Counted from the first letter of the stretch, positions 38,351 through 51,414 are shown. The stretch: DNA of 64,000 nucleotides from Tetrahymena thermophila SB210 (GCF_000189635.1 NW_002476254.1:62001-126000); one strand, 5' to 3'. Notes: generated by a model from the letters alone, not told the origin. A program made the numbers and translations.

Positions 38351-39124
38351 ATTTTATACACTGCTAACAATTCGCATAATTAAATAACTAAATAAATACA
38401 CAACCAAAACAAAAATATTTATAATTCATTGTATATAGAAGATTTGCTGGATTCTATAAATAAAATCCAGAAATAATTTGCATTTAATAATTAATGACTG
38501 ACTTCTTTTCTTCATTCTCCCTCCTTTCATTCATAAAATTCCTCAGTACTATTGTACATTACAATCAACACCCGTACCAAAAATAAACCCTCATAAATTT
38601 CTATTAGTTCATATGCTTAAAAAGTTGTATAATAAATAACTGATTTTAATGTATGTATTCTACTTTTACTTGTAAATCAATAATTCTTATGTTTGTTTAT
38701 TTTGTATTTCTTTTCAAGTATTACCACTTTTAATTACTTTTAGTTATTAACAATCATATTAAATAATATATTTAATTTTTTTTTTTTCGTTTTTTTTTTT
38801 CATTATAAATAAATATAGATCTTTTTAAAGCAAATTTGATAATTAATTCTTTTTCTTCTTGTAAAAAGAGATAAAGGGTTTTCTTTGCTTTTTTTTGATT
38901 TTTCATGTTTTTTCTTCTTCTTTAACTCTCTTCTTTATTTAATAATAACCAAGTTTATTTATACATAATTAAAAGACAAGGTCTACTTTTTTTACTTTTA
39001 ATTGTCTGATTCTATTTATATTTTAAATTGTTATTAGCCAAAAAATAGCAAAGAAAATAGCTTAGCAATAATCTAAAATCACTAAATTATCAAGAATCAT
39101 TTTCTTTTTGTTTTCATTTAATTT

Positions 39125-39146
39125 ATCAATCAATCAATCAATCAAT
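39125..39146. repeat. (CAAT)n run
   Basis: Five CAAT units in tandem in non-coding DNA. Confidence 0.8.
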
Positions 39147-41377
39147 AGCTTGGTCTACTTTATATTTATATATCTATCTATTGAAGTATTATTATTTGTT
39201 CATTTTCCCTATTAATCTGCAATCAATAATTTGATTTGTTTAAACAAAAACTCTTATTTTCAATTGAATACATATCATTTTTAGCGATAAATAATCAATC
39301 TTGATTTTGAACTTTTCACATTTTTATTTGCTTTTTTATTTTGACTATATTTTTTTTTTGATTTCTTTTACTTTTGATTTCATTTTCATAAGTTCTTGTT
39401 TCCTTCAAAATCAAAAACATTTCTATTTGATAATAAAAATTGTATACATAAAATTTATTAATTTTCATGTTCTAATCCTCTCTCTGTTTCGCATACTTTT
39501 TTTTCATTTATTTGTACAATTTTGATTTCAGATCACTTATCTTAATAATTTAAAGTTATGACTGAAAATCTAATTAATTATTTTTTTAGTCACCTTCATT
39601 TTTAAAATTCAATGCATTTTGATCAATTCTTACTCCAATTTTATTTTTCCTCCTTAAATTCAAAATAATAAGCTTCAACGATATTTACCATTTTAAAAAT
39701 TAGAAACTCAGAAATATTTAAAGCTGTACTCAAAATTACATTATAATAATCCATAAATCTAAATTTATTAAAAACGTGACCCATAAATTAAATAGAAAAG
39801 TATTAGTATTTTGCTATTTTTAAAGTAAATATATCTTGAATGATCTAAACATGCTAAAAAAGTTAGAATTAATGCATATCATTTTTGTTAACAGGAGATA
39901 GAAATTTTTTAAAATTCACTTTTTGGAAATGATTTTTGTGTCTCTGTCAAAATTAATAATAATTGTTATTTTCAAACTTAAAAAAATAAATTTTTTCTAG
40001 TATGTATTTTATAAACTCCTTTCTTATATTATATCTTAATTGTATGTTCCTATATTTTTTTTAACTTTCTTACTTTAACAGCATAAAAAGAAAAGATATA
40101 AATAACTATGTTTTCCTTGTAATCTATATATAAAGATTTAAATTATTAAAGTAAATTTAAAAAATATTAGCTATAAAACTTACTGTTATGATAAATCAGA
40201 AAAAATTTGCAAAAACTTAATAATAAAAGCAATGAATTTTATTGACTTAGATAAATATTAAATTATTAAAAATAATTTTTACAAAATACTATGTGTAAAA
40301 TTATTAATTGTTAAATTCTATCAAAATTTGAAATTAGTTTTTTACATCAATTTAAATTATCTTTAATTTTTATAATTTTATTTGTAAACACCTAAGTTCT
40401 AGTTAAAAAAAATACTATAAGCAAAAAAATACAATAGATATTTATAAAATTAAGATTGAAAATAAGATTTGAGTGAACAGAATCACATACATTGAAACAA
40501 GAGATAATTTATAAAAAAATAGAAAGAAGTATAAAAATGAATATTTTTACTTCATTATCTTAAAATTTATTAATTAATAAAAGCAAAAATATCTATCAAT
40601 TTTTTTAAACAATTTTACTAACTAACTAATATAAATAAATTATATTTTAATATATACTTTTAGACGTCTATAGTACTCTAACTAAATTATTAATTATCAG
40701 CGTTCTAATATCAAAAACCAAATTTAAAAACATCTAGCTAATGTCTTTTAATTAATTTGAAAGCCTTTTGGTTTTTTTATTTTTTTTCGATTCTAATTAT
40801 CTATTTGTAAATGTTATAACTATTGATTTGAAAAGTAAAGCTTCTAGTCTATTTTGAAGCAATATCTTTTCTGCGGGAAATTTATAAATTTTGAGGTGGC
40901 TTTTAAATAAATCTAAATTTAAATTTTTGAGCTTAACTTTTAATTAATTTTAACGAATAGTTTTACTAGATCCCAAATTTTACAAATAATCAAACCAACT
41001 CTCCTTTTAATTATTTAAATTTAAATCTGGTTTTTGCATTAGACAATAAACCACTTTATACCTTTAAATTTACAGATAAACACATATATTTAACTAAATA
41101 AAAATGGGAAAAAATCATAAAAATTAAAATAAAAATTAAAAAAATTAAAATATTTAATAAAAAAAAAAATTATTAAAAATGTTGGTAATTAATTATAAAA
41201 ATAAAAATAATTTTAATAAAAAATAAATCAAAAAAGAGATTAACAATATTTAATTAAAGATTTTATTAAAAATTAATAAGGACTTTACTTACTTAAATGT
41301 TAATTGATTAGTAAAACAAGTATATAGTATAAAGTTTATATATATTTAAAAAGAATACAAAAATTAATCAATATTAT

Positions 41378-42523
41378 TCATTTTAGATTTCTTAATAAAT
41401 TTTATTGTACTTAATGGCTGTATAAATTTTGTTATTGTTGTTGTTACTAAGGAGCTTATGGAGGGGAAGAAAATAACCCACTAAAGCTTGCAGTAACTGG
41501 TTAGGTCATTTGAGCAGGACCAGAAAATCCTAAAGAATATCCTATAAAATAATGGCCATCAGAAAGCATTGATTAAGGTTTAGGTACATGCGAAGCTGCT
41601 ACATTTAGAGGTACAGGTATAGAGGAGGGAAAGGCTCCAAAACTACCAGGAACAGAAGAGTAAGAAAATGAGCATTATTATTGCTAAATTTAACTTTAAG
41701 ATATATGGATAGTTTCTTCAAATCTTTTTCCAAATACTGATCTAAATACTTCTTCCATTTTACATATTCCTCCACACTCAATTAAGTTATAAGTAATTTA
41801 TTTTTCTTCTAGTTAGTTTTTAATCATTTCTGCAGTAATGCCACATGGACATCCATTTTTTTGCCAATTCTATTTTTGAAAAATGTTTGGTAAATAAGTA
41901 TTTCAATAAGAATAAATAAATAAATTACTTAATCGGAAGAGTAACCTCCATATAAATTTCCATGAGGAGGAGCATCGCAAATATGGAAAATAAATCTTTT
42001 AGAAATTGTACCATCATGATCTTTTCTCCAATTAGTTTTATTAATTCCTTCATACAATCCATCCATAACAGCCTCAGGACCATCTCCACCTCCTTAAGCT
42101 TGTAGATTTCCTAAAATACCTTACATAGATTAAGAACCTTATAAATCATTGTGTTAGTAAACAAAAGATGATTCTTAAGGTGGGTGATCTCTATATTAGC
42201 ACAATGCATATTTTATATCGAATTCTTACTTATTGAACATTTCAGCTATGTCTTTTACTGTATTTTTTGCTTCTTAGAAACACCATGACATGGATCCTTT
42301 TTAGTTAGTTACAATATGAAATTTAAAATTAAAATTAGATAATTAAATATATACCTGTAGTGTCAATAACAAATAGAATATCTACAAGATTATGATAATC
42401 TTCTCTATCAGAATCAGTTACTTCAAAATTTTTGAGTCTTTTTTGAGAAGCAGTTTCTTACTTTGAATTGCTCGAGGAATCAGTGCAATCAGTTTATTCT
42501 CTTTACTTAAATCCAATCTCCAT
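41378..42523 (-). CDS. von Willebrand factor type A domain protein
   Basis: Three exons with introns near 42296-42353 and 41877-41931, about 340 residues. The ATG at 42523 gives MEIGFKQREQTDCTD. The VWA domain starts at DILFVIDTTGSMSW, with the MIDAS signature DTTGSMS at residues 54-60. It continues with FDIKYALCQYRDHPPQ, GGGDGPEAVMDGLYEGI (a second metal-site Asp), RFIFHICDAPPHGNLYGG and NGCPCGITAEMI. A Pro/Ser/Gln-rich tail follows and TGA lies at 41378-41380. The pattern DTTGSM...YRDHP...GGGDGPEA...DAPPHG is that of intracellular VWA proteins, including those attached to alpha-kinases; no kinase is present here. A metal-dependent protein-protein interaction role is likely, partner unknown. 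Confidence 0.88.
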
Positions 42524-43761
42524 TTTTTATATTTTATTTTTTTATTTAATTATTTACTTTTATATTATTTTAATTGATAATGAATATATGCTTGCATATT
42601 TAATGACTGATTAGTTTAAAGGAGACACAAAATAAATGTTTGATTTAATTGAGGGTGACAAATTTTATAATAAATTTTATTAAAATAAATCATAAAAGTT
42701 GTTGTAGAAGATATTTTATCTATAATTCAAAAAATTTTTCTGCAACTTTGTAATTTTAAATCATACAATAATTTGTTTTATTCAGCTAAATATTCTTCAT
42801 TATGCTATTATACAATTTATGATAAGCATATATATATCTTAATATTGAAAAAGAACTTTTTTTGATAACAATATTTATTTAAAAATACATTCACTATTTT
42901 TTAATTTTTGTTTATTTTATTCATATAAATTTAATATTTTTAAAAATTTTAATAAAATATTTTGTTGATACCTAAAATCAATTTAAGTAAAGAATTTTTA
43001 CATAAACTTTGATACATCTTTTAATATATACTAATTACAAGTAAAAATGCTTCTTAGTATTTTACTCAAATTTATATTAAATTATTATATAACAAAAATA
43101 TTTAATCTCTTTCCTCTTAATTTTAAATTATTGAGTATGCAAGAATCACTAAGACTTATAATAAATTTATTCTTAGAATTTGTAATAAAATTTAGAATAT
43201 TTTATATTTATTACTTCGTAATATGATGGTAGGTAAAACTAAACATCATCATTTAATATCTTTTCTAATTCATTAAATACTAATATTTTTATATATTTAA
43301 TTATATATTCTATTTTTTCAAAATTAAACTATCAAAGAACGAATATGCCTACAGAGTTTTGAAATTTAAAAAAAACACTGATTAAAATATAAAATAAAAA
43401 ACATAACAATAATTTTAATAAAATTTATTAAGTTTGATTTTTGATTAAAAAATATATTTTAAAAAATTAAAATTAATAAAATATTTAATTAATAATCAAA
43501 TTCAAATTCTGATAATAAAATATAGCTTGCTAATAAGCAAATTTACTATTTTATTATAAACTATCTTTATATAAAAATAAATTATTATGATTAAAAATTC
43601 CCACTAATTTTTTCTATATTTAAAAATATTATTGATCTTTTTATCAGTAAAGAATGATCACAAATTGTAAATTACTTTACAAAATCAAATTTTTTAATTA
43701 AAGCTATTGAGAAAATATTTCTTTGTTAATTAATATTCTACATATAAGAAAAATAAATATA
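42524..43761. other. Divergent AT-rich intergenic region
   Basis: It lies between the start of the VWA gene (-) and the start of the plus-strand gene at 43762, so it carries both promoters. No RNA, repeat or specific promoter element was recognised. Confidence 0.55.
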
Positions 43762-44985
43762 ATGGAGATTTATTTTAAAAACTTAAAAGAAAAATAAATA
43801 TCTTAAAATGTATTAAATAAGGTTTAATCCTTTTTGAAAAAAGTTATAGAGAAGTAAGTTTAGAAAGATTAGAAGCTTTAGAAAAGACAAAAGAATCATA
43901 ATAGGAAAATTAATAAGAAATAAGTTTGCTCTGTTTAAGATAAAGGTTTAGATGTTTTAAACCCTAAATAAACCATACAAATATGTTCAGGATTATTTCT
44001 ATCTGATGATGGAGTTATTAGATTTTGTTATAGTGTGAGCTAATTTTGTTTTGGGTACTCTTAAGATATAACTTAATTCATTTAGTTAAATAAAAATCTT
44101 GGAATAGTAGAAATAGTTGGTTCAATGCCTTCTAAAACTTAATTTCACTCTGTAGAAGAAGCTCTCAAGCATGTTTTTTAAATTCCATCTTAATATATTC
44201 ACAATATTGCTGAAAAAATGGTTAAGTTTAAAAGCTATAATGAGACTATGAAAGAGTATCTAAAGGATATAACCTTGACATAGGAAATATTAGATGAAAA
44301 GGATTCATAATTTACTATTTTTAAAAATAGATGCATGGATGCTTTATAAGAAATTTAGAATAAATAACCTTATTTAATGTACCAATATGCTATTGGAAGA
44401 TACAACTATTCTAATTAAGATTATGAATTTATTCACAGAGGGTTTTCGTTATCTTACTTATAGCTATTAGGAATAGATGTAAATAATTTTTCCTAAATAT
44501 TTTTAAGAGGTTAAAGAGTTGATCTTACAGAGAGTGTAAATGATATTTTTGATCTATCTTACTAAGGATTAAACTCAATTATTAATTAAACTCAAAATGA
44601 TTCCTATGAATGCAGAATTAAGACTTTTGATGGTTTTCCAATAAAAATTATTTAACATAAAAGAACCATTCAAATACCGAATTTTTCAACTTAATAAGTA
44701 CCATGCTTAGATAACTTTACTTTTGGGTTTACTGAATTTGATGTAGATTTCAGTGACTTATAAAAGCTAATTGAATATAGATCAAATATATTACAAAATA
44801 AAAAGAAATTAAATCTCGACGATTATATCAACAAAGAACTTTCTTATCTTTTTGAAGATGTAGAATATTCTATCTTATCTCAGTAATTTTTAGAAAACTT
44901 CTACAAAGAAAATCTTGTTCAGATGATGAATGCATAATAGTTTATAAAAGAAAAATAGTGTAGCTACAGATACATAAAGCATTGA
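43762..44985 (+). CDS. Hypothetical 407-residue protein with basic N-terminus
   Basis: A single exon from MEIYFKNLKEKQISQ to IKH and TGA at 44983-44985. Residues of about 20-60 are strongly basic (KRQKNHNRKINKKQ) and could be a DNA- or RNA-contacting helix. The rest is a globular-looking alternation of strands and helices, for example TIQICSGLFLSDDGVIRFCY, SVEEALKHVFQIPSQYIHNI, YEFIHRGFSLSYLQLLGIDV and IKTFDGFPIKIIQHKRTIQI. I think this is a ciliate-expanded family in which a basic helix precedes a sensor-like domain, but I cannot name it with confidence; a PAS-like fold is a guess from the strand pattern. No signal peptide or membrane segment. Confidence 0.8.
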
Positions 44986-45553
44986 TCCAAAAATAGAACA
45001 AATAATAAAAAAATTAATTAATTTAAAATAACTAATACAATGTTGAGTATAAAGTAATATTTAATGAAAAAAAAAGGAAGTCCAAATTAATATTTCAAAA
45101 TTTAAATTAACTTTTGTGTATTATTTATTTATTTGTTGTAATTAAAATAAATACTTTAAATTTGTTAAATAAAATATAATTTAAGATACTCTCTACAAAT
45201 TTTTGATAAAATTTTTTATTTCATTTTTTACATTTTTTTCTATTAGAAAAAAGTTTTTTTTTTCACTTTTTGAGAGATTTTAACTGTTTTTTTGTAAATT
45301 TTATTCATTTATCTTTAAAATAATTTTATTTCAAAGCACAAAATATTAAAGTAGTATCAAAAGATAATAACTTTTTATGCTTGATAGTATTAGATTAAAT
45401 TTTATTATTGTTTTAAATATCAAATCTTTTTATAATTATTAATTTTAGCATATAATAATTTAATTTCATATGGATATAAAGTATAATTTTGAATTTTTAT
45501 AAGAAGAAAAGAGATATTTTTTGTTTGATTATTTTAGGGGGTTTGGGTTTTTT
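44986..45553. other. AT-rich spacer 3' of both the 407-residue gene and the U3 gene
   Basis: About 570 bases with no coding frame. A short G-rich stretch with GGG and TTTGGG near 45536-45548 abuts the predicted U3 3' end; on the minus strand it reads as C/A-rich. Confidence 0.5.
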
Positions 45554-45810
45554 AAACTAGTCAGAAGCACTCACACCCTCCAACCACTGGTGACTTCTCG
45601 TATAGACGATCGGTCAAACACAGCGGTGGATGATCATCGTGAAACGCAAAAATACCTACTCTCCGAAGAGAGTAAAATACTAATGGTTTCTGTATCCCAT
45701 TTACGGATGAGAGTGTCCTTTTAATCATCCTAGTTTGAGTTGTTGTCTTCAAATGAAGAAACTTACAGTAAGTAATTACTATAAGAAAGATCCTGTATAA
45801 GTACAGTCTT
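45554..45810 (-). ncRNA. U3 small nucleolar RNA
   Basis: A G+C-rich island (near 45%) in DNA of about 20% G+C. Read on the minus strand, the 5' end AAGACUGUACUUAUACAGG matches the conserved U3 start (vertebrate U3 begins AAGACUAUACUUUCAGGG). Box A, GGAUCUUUCUUAUAGU, lies at 45793-45778 and closely follows the U3 consensus GGAUCAUUUCUAUAGU. Further along are a C'-like GGAUGAUU (45730-45723), a perfect 7-bp hairpin capped by a C(UUCG)G tetraloop (45674-45657), a box C-like GAUGAUC (45638-45632) and a box D UCUGA (45565-45561) near the 3' end. U3 pairs with pre-18S rRNA and is the core RNA of the small-subunit processome in the nucleolus. The 5' end is placed by homology; the 3' end is accurate to a few bases. 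Two standard-code ORFs overlapping this island are artefacts. Confidence 0.88.
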
Positions 45811-46561
45811 AAAAAAGTTCCTAATTGGCAAAGCTAATTGCTTTATATACAAAATTAAAATTTAATTTTTTATGGTTTTGCAATAATTTATTATTATCTA
45901 TTAAAAAAAATATATTTGTAATTGCTATTTGTGATAAGATAAATTTTTATCCAATCAAAAAAATAAAGGTAAATCTAAATTTATCTTTTTTTATTCCATA
46001 TTTATAAATATTTACAAACCAAGGCTTGCTCATTAAGAAATTGTGAGCGGATTTAGGAAATTTATCAACTTATATACAATCTCAACCTTAAAAATGATGA
46101 ATGAATTTTATTTTACTTTTTATTATTAAGTAGAAGAATTGAATAGCCTTAATAATAAATGAATATTTATAAATATAAAACAAATAAATTCGTAAATTTA
46201 AACATAGATTGTTATTCATGCATGAAATAGCCAATATAAATCAAAAGGTATTTAACTTTTATTGCAGTAAAAAAGTAAGAACCGATATAAATCTACATTG
46301 TGTGAGTTCTTTCAGTTGTTAATATGAACTGTTAAGCTTATAAATATTGTATGGTATAAGTGTATAAATGCATAACGAAAAGTTATAAAAATGAAAAGAT
46401 ATTTATATTTCTAAGCAAATAATGATTTAGTGAATGTGTATGTACAGATATAAAAATAAATCAGAAAAAGATAAAATTATTTTAATAAACTAGAATTTTT
46501 AAGTAATCAAAAATAAAAAAGCTAAGCATTTGGTTAAAGTAATATAAATATTTTTTAGACT
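45811..46561. other. Intergenic region upstream of U3
   Basis: A+T-rich, with the U3 promoter at its lower end and the 3' flank of the minus-strand gene at 46562 at its upper end. Standard-code open frames here have no protein character. Confidence 0.5.
45841..45849 (-). promoter_or_regulatory. TATA-like box of the U3 gene
   Basis: On the minus strand this reads TATATAAAG, 31-39 bases upstream of the inferred U3 start at 45810. A TATA box at this distance is typical of small-nuclear-RNA-type promoters, including type 3 RNA polymerase III promoters. The polymerase used here cannot be decided from this element alone. Confidence 0.55.
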
Positions 46562-48691
46562 TCAGTCTAATTTAGAAGATTTATTTTAAACTTTTTCTTT
46601 ATTTAAACCAAATTTTTTTTTAAGGGTTTTCATTGCATACATAACACTTCTGTGATGGACATCTGATTTTTCCTAGAATTATGGATCAATATAACTCATA
46701 TTATTTTTATCGTTTTGAATCTAAGATTCCCTTTTTGATCTTATATTATTTAAAATTAAGCTATTTTTATTCTCTGAATGATGGGTATAATTGGTAAAAG
46801 TAGGACTTTCTTAATTTTTATCTTAAGTATTTCCTATGTTTTTAGATGGGTTAATGTAATTATTTTTCATTTGTTTATTTGGATTTTATTTTAAAGTCAT
46901 GTAACATGATTGCTAATCCTCAAAATCATAGTTGATAGATTTTCTTATGTTGATATCTTAATAATTTGATGTAATTGATTAATCGATAATACTTTTTTTA
47001 TCAGGTGTTAAGTATCTATTTTTTGTACTTAAGAAACTTGATTATTCTTTTGGAGTTTTACTTTAGTTGTAATCCTTTTTGTAGTTTGTGGTATTATACA
47101 AGCTATTTTAATTTAAAAATTGATAATTTTTATTTAACTGCTTGGTTTCATAGCTATTTTCATAATTTATTGAATGAGCTACATGAGAATATTAATTTGT
47201 TTTAGTATTGGTATAACTTTGTTTATCTATTTATTTTACTTTTTAAGGTGTTAAAAACCGATTATTGAAATTATTTTAAGTTTTAGAAAATTGTTTTGGG
47301 GTTTTGCTTATGTTAGAATTTATTTATATTTCAGAACTAACAGATCTAGTATTTTTATTCACATTATTATTGCTAGTAGAAAGTTAGTTTTATTTACTCG
47401 AAGGAGTTTTGTTTGTAAAGTTAAGGTTAGTGTTTGCTGTTGATTATAAAAAACTGCTGTTATTTTTATGACTTTTTGATTAACTTTTGTTTCTTTAAAA
47501 TGTTTTGTAAAGTATTCCATCTCCTTTAAAAAAATTTTTTAAAGAGTCATCAAGTTTATTTTATTAATTCTGCAATTAATTGATTAAGCTAACTCTTTTC
47601 TATTGTTAATTTGAGTTCCCATACATTGTTGATGAATATGTTTTTACTTCTTAATTTTAAGCCATTTAAGATAATGTGCTGTTTCTACTTCTTAAATTCC
47701 CATTATCTCTCATTTTGTTTTCATTAATTTCAACTTCAAGGAAGTAATTAGATTTATTACTATTTTAAGAATAAGGAATTTAACTTGTCCTTGATACTAT
47801 AATGTCTTTGGCTACATTTACTTTACTTAAATTATGACTATTATCAATACTCACTTTATGCTATTATTCCTTACTCTCAATTATATCTTCAAGCTAATTT
47901 TTTTACTGCTATTATTACATTTGAGATAGACATGATCCTCTCTCTTATAGTGTTTTTAGGTTTTATTCGCTTCTCTACAAATTATCACGTATAATTTGAC
48001 TATCTCTTAAGTCATCTATTTTTTAATCACTATCAGTCGCTTAACTGCCTTGATTATCCCCTATTAATTTATATATGTTATCCACACACTCAATTGTTAA
48101 TCTACTATATTTATCAGCAAATATTTTATAATAATGAAGATCATCAATAAGTTGTTGCTTCTTCTTCTCTTTTTCTTTTTTTTCTTTTCTTTCTTAAATA
48201 ATTTTTCCTTTTATCATGCTTAAAATTGAATTATTTGGTTTGGCCTAAATCGTAGGAGTTAATGAAATAAATTTATCTAATACATTCTCAGATTGTTAAT
48301 TCTAACTCATATAACATGTATCTTAATTCACGCTTTATTGTAAGTCAACACTATATTACTTTAGTTCTTCTCTCTTAATAAAATTTTTCATATACTTTTC
48401 ATCTTTTTTCATTTACCTTAATTGCTTTATTTTTTATTTTTTTTGTTGATCTTTTCTAAATATTTCGTAATTAGATTTTATGAATGGCTTGAAGAATTCT
48501 ATTTTGGGAGCCTCTGCGAAACTAACTTCTTTAAATTTTTGCCTTATTGAAAACCCATCTGTGTTTGGCAAGTCTTCAACCAAGTAGCTGGGCATTTGGC
48601 TTTTTTTGATTCCATCGCCAGGCAAGCTAGACCACTCAAAGCCGTTAAAACCTTTAGGATAACCTAATTTATCAGCTAATAATAATTCCAT
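46562..48691 (-). CDS. Hypothetical 709-residue coiled-coil protein
   Basis: A single exon of 709 codons from MELLLADKLGYPKGFNGFEW to KSSKLD and TGA at 46562-46564. The first 85 residues look globular and well composed (SSLPGDGIKKSQMPSYLVED, FAEAPKIEFFKPF). A Lys/Glu-rich helical stretch at about residues 150-200 (IQERKEKKEKEKKKQQLIDD, then LHYYKIFADKYSRLTIE) should form a coiled coil. The remainder is Asn/Ser/Lys/Gln-rich and probably disordered. I do not recognise the family; a cytoskeletal or cilium-associated scaffold would fit the architecture, but nothing in the sequence proves it. Confidence 0.85.
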
Positions 48692-49429
48692 TGACTTTAA
48701 AATTAATTTGTTCTATAAGAAATTAAAAAAACAAAGTTCTATTACTTTTGATTAGTTGATATTTGCTGATAAAAGATAAAATAAATTTGTTATAAAAAAC
48801 ATAAGTATATAATTTATTGAAGTTGCCACCATTCAACTTTGTTACTATATCCTATAATTATTGTATATATTTTAGTTAACTTCTTCAATTTTGTAAATGA
48901 TTCACCACACAAAAATAAATTTTAAAATGCTATATTTTAATTAAATATTTTGGAAATTTATAATATTTTATTTATATAAAGTAAACACTAAATTAAATTT
49001 TATTTTAAGCATATTCACAAAAATAAATTTGAAATACAAAATAATAAATATTTTCATTTTTAGATAAGTATGGTTTTTTTTTTTTAAAGTTGTTTTGCTA
49101 TCAATCAAAGATATACCTCGAAATAATAACTTTATTTGGAATTTTTTAACAATAGTGTTTCATTGATAATTTATTTTAAAGTAAAAGAGTATTATATATT
49201 TTTTATACAAATTGCCATTATTTGATTGAAAAAAAAGAAACTGAATTCATTTAAAATAATTTGAAATAAATTTTTACTAAAATTAAACAAGTTTATATAA
49301 TTATTTTATTGAATATCATGATTCAATTTAAAGAAAACTGAATTAACTTTGCTTTTATTTATGAAAATATTTTTAATTGAAATACATTCAACATAAACTT
49401 TTATTGTTAAAAAATTATTAACAAGTTTA
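48692..49429. other. AT-rich intergenic region
   Basis: About 740 bases between head-to-tail minus-strand genes. Nothing beyond A+T-rich sequence and a short poly-T run was recognised. Confidence 0.55.
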
Positions 49430-51414
49430 TCATTTGGATTTTTTTTTAATAGATTTAGTTTTATTTCCAGCCTAATTATTTTTACCAGAAGCTTCTAACT
49501 ATTAGTTATTTTGCATGTTCCTAAAGAATTCGCTTGATTTGGTAAATTCTACACTCTTTTATCTTTTATTTTCTACCAATTTCTTGGCATTTGCTTTGGC
49601 TTTTTGAGATTAGTTATACTCAAATTTAGTTTATCCCTTATATTATAAGTTTTTAATTAGGTTTTTCTTTTCCTTTTCTTTATTTCTCTATCTTTGAGCA
49701 GATTTCTTTTATCTTCTTTCTGTTTGCTTTTCTTCGTGTGTCATCTCTACCTTACTTTAGTGAGTAACTTGTTTCTTTTTATCAAATACTTCTTCAGGAC
49801 GTTAAGTGTCTGCTTAAGAAACACTAATTGGTATTCTCTCTTCATGTTTTAAAGAGGGTACATTAGTAGTTATTTAAGCTTATTGCATAATAGGTTTAGG
49901 TGTAAAGCTCAAGTTAGATAATGCATCCAACTTGTAGCAAACTTCCTTAAAAAGATTATGTATTTCTAATTTAAGCTTATCTTCTTTATTGTTGGAAGGA
50001 AGTCCTAAGCTGTTCTTAAAATCTTGTTCATAAAGTTCTCCTAAACCTAACTTACTTTATTCTTTAGATATTTCTGCAAAACTATTAAAAGTTTCCTTGA
50101 AATTTTATTCTATGTTAATTTTTTATCTATCATCATATGCTTCATCTAGAATACGCTATTTAATAATAGCTTCTAAATTCTTATTATATTTTTCATCTAT
50201 TTCTTAAGTAACTTTAATATTTTTTCTAAAATCAACTTCTTAGTCTAATAAACTATTAACAGGTCTATGCTTAGCATTAGCTTCACCCTTAAGAAGCCAT
50301 ACTTTTTCATCAATTAGTCTTTTTTCTAATCTATCAATTTCATCATCATTCCTTAACTTTTCCCTATTAAATAATTTTTAAAAATAACATGCAAATTGTG
50401 ATAATTGAAACATAAATTTTACATATCCTCATCTTTTTTATTTTCTTAATTTATTTCATGCTCTCTTTCTAAATCAAAAATTTCATCTTCTGCATCATAA
50501 TCCTATTCACGGAGTTTTTCATTTTCTTCATTATCACCCTCACCTTCTTCTTCTTCCATTTCATCATAATCGTCTTTTCCCTTAAATTTAAATCCGTTTT
50601 CGCCTTCTCCCATCATTGAATCGCCATCATCTAATTCATAATCACTTCCTAACTCTTCTTCAACTTCACTATCTCTCTCAATGTCTTCAGCATCTTACTT
50701 ATCTAAGAAAGCTTCCATTTCTTTAAAATCTAACTACTCTTCATAGTCTTTTTCATCTTTTTCATCTTTTTCATCACCATTATCAAAGAAATCTTTTGCA
50801 TCAATGTCTGCATCAATATCATCATCATCATCTTCTTCTTCATCATCTTCAGCATCTTCATCTTCATCTTCTACTTATTGATCCTTTTATTTTTTGAGTG
50901 ATTTTTAATTTTTTTATTTTTATCCTTATTCCTATTCGCTTTCATCATCTTCATACTCTGATTCTAAATGAAGATTGCCATCATCTTCTTCATCGTCATC
51001 ATCATCATCATTATCTGAGTCTTCTAATTATTTTTTTTATTTTTTCAAAGACTTTGATTTTGATTTTGATTTTTCAAGATCCATATCTATACTATCATCA
51101 ATTTCATCATCAGATTACTAAGATTCTTTCTCTTCAGGAAGAGTATTAATGTATTTTTCGAATGCCTTATCAAGGGTATCTAAATGAATATTTATTTGTT
51201 CCCATATTTATTCTTCATTCATATTTTTAACTACGAGATTTTCATTTTTTATTTTAAATTTTTTACTTTGATTAATCAAATTATCATGCAATTATTTAAT
51301 CATAGAAAGAGCTTATTTTGAGACCTTATCATCCTCATTTTCTACAATAATCTATGGTTAACTTATCAAATTCTTTGAAAAAGAATGTATTAAATCAAAA
51401 TTAGCTGTACTCAT
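49430..51414 (-). CDS. MPP10: U3 small nucleolar ribonucleoprotein MPP10
   Basis: About 640 residues in two exons, with an intron near 50364-50427. The ATG at 51414 gives MSTANFDLIHSFSKNLISQP. Most of the N-terminal half is a very acidic Asp/Glu region with Lys/Ser patches, as in MPP10 of other eukaryotes. The C-terminal half carries the family's conserved stretches: VWLLKGEANAKHRPVNSLLD, EAIIKQRILDEAYDD, SKLGLGELYEQDF and KEVCYKLDALSNLSFTPKPI, followed by VPSLKHEERIPISVSQAD and a basic tail ending SGKNNQAGNKTKSIKKKSK. The TGA is at 49430-49432. MPP10 is a nucleolar component of the U3 small-subunit processome needed for early pre-18S rRNA cleavages, in complex with IMP3 and IMP4. A U3 RNA gene lies about 3.6 kb away on the same strand. 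Many glutamines are TAA or TAG. Confidence 0.93.

Larger units (their letters stand above)
38129..41377. other. Long AT-rich intergenic region (3.2 kb)
   Basis: It lies between two convergent genes and has no TGA-free frame with protein-like composition. It holds tetranucleotide repeats near 38262-38350 and 39125-39146 and poly-T runs near 38779-38810. No RNA gene was recognised. Confidence 0.5.

Noticed and set aside
45521-45752. Two overlapping small ORFs on opposite strands
   Set aside because: Their openness comes from the higher G+C content of the U3 RNA gene; the conserved U3 boxes explain the sequence better.
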